A DNA stretch of 9,172 nucleotides from Cytophagales bacterium (GTDB lineage Bacteria > Bacteroidota > Bacteroidia > Cytophagales > ES-bin-26). A program made the position numbers and the translations under genes. Every line of letters begins with the position of its first letter. Position 1 is the first letter of the stretch. The notes under the pieces were generated by a model, which searched no databases, was not told the origin of the DNA, and saw only the letters and a program-made list of their open reading frames with translations. The stretch is from NCBI GenBank assembly GCA_014379925.1, contig JACMKY010000250.1, positions 1-9,172 on the forward strand, written 5' to 3'. Shown in pieces: positions 6,047 through 9,172 of the stretch.

Positions 6047-6754
6047 TCAGGCTCTGCCAACCGGGACGTCTCCGTAGGCGTGAATTTTTTCGCAGATCAA
6101 ACGGAGGGCGCCTTCCAGGTCACCCGCGGCGGTCTTGAAGGCCTCCGCGTCGATGGTCAGCGGCGCCCCGAGCACGACCAGGGGCGCTCCGTAGGCCGGA
6201 CATTGAATGGCCTCTTCCAGCGAGAGCCCGCCCACCGCTTGCACCGGAACGCGCACGGCCCGCACCACTTCGGCAAGCGCATCCAAAGGACTCGGCGTGC
6301 GCTCGCCCCGGGCGGCGATGCCCCGACGCTCGTCGTAGCCGATGTGGTGAATGACGTAGTCGCAACCCAGGTCTTCGAGCCACTTCGCGCCGGCAATCAT
6401 ATCCGGGCAGGCCAGGTTGTCGCCCATCACCCGGGCGCCGAAGTCACGGCCGGCTTTTACGGCGCACCGGATGGTTTCCGCGTGCGCCCGCGCCATGACC
6501 ACGACGTGGGTTGCCCCGGCCTTGGCCATCATCTCAACTTCCAGGTAGCCGCCGTCCATCGTCTTCAGATCGGCGACGATGGGAACGCCCGGAAAGGCGG
6601 CCCGCAGTTCCCGGACCCCCCGCAACCCGAACGCCAGAATCAGCGGGGTGCCGGCTTCCAGCCAGTCAACCCCGGCGCGCACGGCCAACGCGGCGGTGTC
6701 GAGGGCCTCGTCCAGGTCGGTCAGATCAAGCGAGATTTGAACAATGGGTTTCAT
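6047..6754 (-). CDS. HUMPS/orotidine-decarboxylase suprafamily protein (hexulose-6-P synthase or KGPDC-like)
   Basis: The 235-residue TIM barrel belongs to the suprafamily of orotidine monophosphate decarboxylase, 3-hexulose-6-phosphate synthase (HPS) and 3-keto-L-gulonate-6-phosphate decarboxylase (KGPDC). Its defining DxKxxD motif is DLKTMD, giving D62, K64 and D67. E33 (WLEAGTP), D112 (VMGDNL) and H137 (HHIGYDE) fall at or next to the positions of the known active-site residues of E. coli KGPDC (E33, D62, K64, D67, E112, H136). The H-x-G-x-D pattern, and Asp rather than Glu at 112, look more like HPS. The phosphate-binding GG is at 175-176 (AVGGLS). The start at 6754 (MKPIVQISLD) gives this register. 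In-frame starts at 6784 and 6850 would only add a charged N-terminal tail. It is the first gene of the operon. No hexulose-phosphate isomerase (PHI) lies nearby, so a formaldehyde-fixing role is doubtful. A decarboxylase or aldolase step on a keto sugar phosphate is more likely. Confidence 0.87.
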   Translation of the reverse strand: MKPIVQISLDLTDLDEALDTAALAVRAGVDWLEAGTPLILAFGLRGVRELRAAFPGVPIVADLKTMDGGYLEVEMMAKAGATHVVVMARAHAETIRCAVKAGRDFGARVMGDNLACPDMIAGAKWLEDLGCDYVIHHIGYDERRGIAARGERTPSPLDALAEVVRAVRVPVQAVGGLSLEEAIQCPAYGAPLVVLGAPLTIDAEAFKTAAGDLEGALRLICEKIHAYGDVPVGRA

Positions 6755-6880
6755 AGGCAAGGAGGGTTTTCGATTTTTGGGCATCCATTCATTCCGGGTA
6801 TTGAAAACTTTTATGGGCACGGGATTTCGACGGGCCGGTGGAGCTGCCAACGTTACGGATAACCGAACGCAACGCGTGGC

Positions 6881-6898
6881 AAAACGAGCCGGGCGGCT
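6881..6898 (-). terminator. Weak terminator-like hairpin after hrpB
   Basis: Reading the - strand just past the helicase stop codon, AGCC, a loop of GCCC, and GGCT form a 4-base-pair stem, followed by CGTTTT. The placement 3 bases after the stop and the short U-run suit an intrinsic terminator separating the helicase gene from the operon 147 bases on. The stem is very short, so the call is tentative. Confidence 0.25.
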
Positions 6899-6901
6899 TG
6901 G

Positions 6902-9172
6902 CTAGGGAACCCGGCGTTTGGCTCCGCGCACGGCCTCCGCGGTCCAGGGATCCTCGGGCCAGTGGTGCTTGGGATAGCGCACGCGCAGTTCCTTCCGCAC
7001 CACCGGGTAGGTGTTGTTCCAGAAACTGCCCAAGTCCTGCGTTACCTGCACCGGCCGGTAGGCTGGCGACAGCAGGTGAAGCAGCACCGGCGTGCGGCCG
7101 CCGTTGACCACGGGCGTGTCGGCCAGCCCAAACATCTCCTGCAAGCGCACGGCCAGCACGGGCGGACCGCCGTCCGGCTGGTAGTTCAAACGGATCCGGG
7201 AACCGCTGGGTACCGGCAGGGCTTCGGGAGCCAGGGCCTCGAGCGCCTGGCGTTGTGGCCACGGGAACGCTTGCGCCAGAATGGCCGCCAGATCGAGTTT
7301 GGTAAGATCTTCCCGTCGGCGAATCGTCGTCAGGAAGGGCGACAACCATTCCGGAACGGTGGCCAGCAGGTGGTCGCGGCTCACGTCCGGCCAGGCTTCG
7401 TCGGGTCGCCAGGCGCGCAGGCTCAGCACCCGGGCCTGCCACTGGGCCAGCGGTTCCGTCCAGGAAAGCAACGTTTCCCCTTCTTTCCGCAGCACGTCCG
7501 CCACCACGCGGACGTGGGTTTCCGGCGGAATCCGGGTCAGGGCCGTGCTGGACACCGTAATTTCTCCCAACCGCGTTTCCGTCCGGGCCACGAGTTCGCC
7601 CCGCTGGGTGTCCCACCGGACTACTTCTTCCCGGTGCATTTGGTGGGCGACTTCGTCGGGATTCAGCGGGGCGGCCAGGTAGACGCGCCCTTCGGGGGTG
7701 CGGGCCGACCCCGCGCCGGCGTCCAGGTGCGCCACGGCCAGCCAGGGTTCGTGCAGGAGCGGATCGTGTTCCGCCAGCCGGACGGCCCGTCCGTTGGCCA
7801 GCCGGTAAATTTCCCGGCCCGCGTCGCGCTGTTTGGCGATTCGTTCGGGGTAGGCAGCGGCCAGCAGCTTGCCCACGTGCGCCGGCACGACAAAGGTGTT
7901 GTCGGCCGGGATACCGAACGTCTTTCGCCAGGCCGCCGCCAGTCGTTCGATGCGTTCGAGTACCAACCGGTCGGCGGTCACCCGGCCGCCACCGCGCCAC
8001 CGGCGCACCGTTTCGACCCGTAAGCTGAGGTCGGCCCCGGCTTCCCGGGGCAGCGGATCGCGTTCTTCCAGCAGGGCGGCCACGTCGGTGGCCAGGGCGG
8101 TGAGCCCCGCCGCCTGTCCTTCGAGCAGCAGGTGGGCCACGCGGGGGTGCGTGGGCAGGCGGAGCATGGCCCGGCCGCGGTCGGTGATGCGCACCCCGTC
8201 GAGGGCACCGAGCTGGTTGAGTAATTCCCGGGCCTGGCCGGTGGCGCCGGGGGGCGGCGGCGTCAGCCAGGTCAGCGAACGGACGTCGGCCACGCCCCAC
8301 TGCGCCAACTCCAGCACCACCGGAGCCAAATCGGCTTCCAGGATCTCAGGCGTGCGGTGCGGGGCGAGTTGCTGGTGCAATCCTTCGCTCCACAGCCGAT
8401 ACCCCACGCCGGGGCCGAGCCGTCCGGCGCGGCCGGCGCGCTGGTCGGCGGCGTCCTGCGTCACCCGTACCGTTTCGAGTCGCGTGAAGCCGGTGCGGGG
8501 GTCAAAGCGCGGCACCCGGGTGTAGCCGCCGTCGACCACTGCCCGGATGCCCTCGATGGTGAGGCTGGTTTCGGCAATGGTGGTAGCCAGCACCACCTTG
8601 CGCCGCCCGGCCGGGTCGGGCAGGAGGGCGGCCTGCTGTTGCGCCGGGGGCAGATCGCCGTACAACGGGTGAACCATCACCTCCGGATGATTGGACCGCA
8701 CCAGCTCCGCAGTCCGGAGGATTTCCGCCACGCCGGGCAGAAAAGCCAGCACGTCGCCGTCGGGATGGGTAAGGGCCCGGCGGATGGCGCGGGCTACCTG
8801 CGTTGGCAATGGGTCCGACTCCCCACTCCCACTGAGGTAGTGGAGCTGGATGGGGTGCTGGCGACCCTCACTGGTCACGACCGGGGCCGGGTCGAGCAAG
8901 GCGGCCAGGGCGGCTCCGTCGAGGGTGGCCGACATGACCAGGATGCGCAGGTCTTCCCGCAGCACCTGTTGCGTTTCCCGGCACAGGGCCAGGGCTAGGT
9001 CGCTGTGGAGGCTGCGCTCGTGAAATTCGTCGAAGATGACCAGTCCGACGCCCTCCAGCGTCGGGTCTTGCTGGAGGCGGCGGGTAAGGATTCCCTCGGT
9101 GAGCACCTCCAGGCGCGTGTGCGGACCCACGCGGTGGTCGAAGCGAATCCGGTAGCCTACCGTTGCGCCCAG
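6902..9172 (-). CDS. hrpB: ATP-dependent helicase HrpB (5' end outside window)
   Basis: The frame runs from the right edge to TAG at 6902-6904, giving 756 codons of an SF2 DEAH-family helicase. Residues below are counted from the window edge. Motif II is DEFH at 48-51 (a DEAH variant usual in HrpB), motif III is SAT at 81-83, motif V is in TTIAETSLT at 197-205 and motif VI is QRAGRAGR at 244-251. The C-terminus has the HrpB-specific RYPKHHWPEDP at about 732-742, within the HrpB C-terminal domain. A GTG at 9130 could be misread as the start, but the 14 codons upstream (including GYRIRF) are family sequence, so the true start and the Walker A motif lie beyond the edge. About 80 residues are missing by comparison with the usual length of slightly over 800. 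HrpB is a non-essential putative RNA helicase of unsettled role. It shares the strand of the operon, but nothing suggests functional linkage. Confidence 0.95.
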   Translation of the reverse strand: MGATVGYRIRFDHRVGPHTRLEVLTEGILTRRLQQDPTLEGVGLVIFDEFHERSLHSDLALALCRETQQVLREDLRILVMSATLDGAALAALLDPAPVVTSEGRQHPIQLHYLSGSGESDPLPTQVARAIRRALTHPDGDVLAFLPGVAEILRTAELVRSNHPEVMVHPLYGDLPPAQQQAALLPDPAGRRKVVLATTIAETSLTIEGIRAVVDGGYTRVPRFDPRTGFTRLETVRVTQDAADQRAGRAGRLGPGVGYRLWSEGLHQQLAPHRTPEILEADLAPVVLELAQWGVADVRSLTWLTPPPPGATGQARELLNQLGALDGVRITDRGRAMLRLPTHPRVAHLLLEGQAAGLTALATDVAALLEERDPLPREAGADLSLRVETVRRWRGGGRVTADRLVLERIERLAAAWRKTFGIPADNTFVVPAHVGKLLAAAYPERIAKQRDAGREIYRLANGRAVRLAEHDPLLHEPWLAVAHLDAGAGSARTPEGRVYLAAPLNPDEVAHQMHREEVVRWDTQRGELVARTETRLGEITVSSTALTRIPPETHVRVVADVLRKEGETLLSWTEPLAQWQARVLSLRAWRPDEAWPDVSRDHLLATVPEWLSPFLTTIRRREDLTKLDLAAILAQAFPWPQRQALEALAPEALPVPSGSRIRLNYQPDGGPPVLAVRLQEMFGLADTPVVNGGRTPVLLHLLSPAYRPVQVTQDLGSFWNNTYPVVRKELRVRYPKHHWPEDPWTAEAVRGAKRRVP

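Noticed and set aside
6848..6855. Possible Bacteroidota -7 element TAACGTTG on the - strand ahead of the HUMPS gene
   Set aside because: It matches five of the six fixed bases of TAnnTTTG, but the nearest upstream TTTTG is 24 bases away and a closer GTTG only 14. The spacing does not fit well enough to call a promoter.
6789..8300. 503-codon - strand reading frame overlapping hrpB
   Set aside because: It lies in another frame of hrpB, is very rich in Arg, Gly and Pro, and has no domain. The HrpB frame carries all helicase motifs.
9128..9130. GTG as the start codon of hrpB
   Set aside because: The upstream in-frame codons to the window edge encode conserved HrpB sequence (GYRIRF), so the gene is simply cut by the edge.

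Overview
The window is GC-rich chromosomal DNA, most likely from a member of the Bacteroidota, perhaps a high-GC Cytophagales. This is inferred from three things: a BamA-like barrel C-terminus, start codons without Shine-Dalgarno sequences at every gene junction inspected, and the style of the methyltransferase and kinase. No rRNA or other taxonomic marker is present, so the assignment is tentative. I see no tRNA, CRISPR array, insertion sequence or phage gene.

Layout from left to right. The last 40 codons of an outer-membrane beta-barrel protein (+ strand) run to 124. They are followed by a 224-base convergent spacer holding short hairpins, a 14-base direct repeat and degenerate 7-base tandem repeats. 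A class I SAM-dependent methyltransferase (- strand, 349-1071) lies head to head with a membrane sensor histidine kinase (+ strand, 1225-3093). The kinase has no response regulator beside it.

After a second convergent spacer, four - strand genes form a compact catabolic-looking operon, transcribed from right to left. They are a HUMPS-family (hexulose-phosphate synthase / keto-gulonate-phosphate decarboxylase type) TIM barrel, a medium-chain zinc-type dehydrogenase, a short-chain dehydrogenase and a sugar phosphate isomerase/epimerase TIM barrel. The spacings are 34, 3 and 57 bases. Two oxidoreductases, one isomerase and one aldolase/decarboxylase fit stepwise oxidation, isomerisation and C-C cleavage of a sugar, polyol or sugar acid. 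The substrate cannot be read from the sequence, and no kinase, transporter or regulator is visible. The right end is most of an HrpB-type DEAH-box helicase gene (- strand), whose N-terminus lies beyond the window.

The most unusual points are three. The dehydrogenase has lost all four structural-zinc cysteines while keeping the catalytic-zinc ligands. The HUMPS protein keeps its catalytic residues but has no hexulose-phosphate isomerase partner in the window. The spacer after the barrel gene has a heptad-repeat and hairpin structure. Most of the window is otherwise conventional, and I found no convincing wholly new system beyond the uncharacterised four-gene operon.
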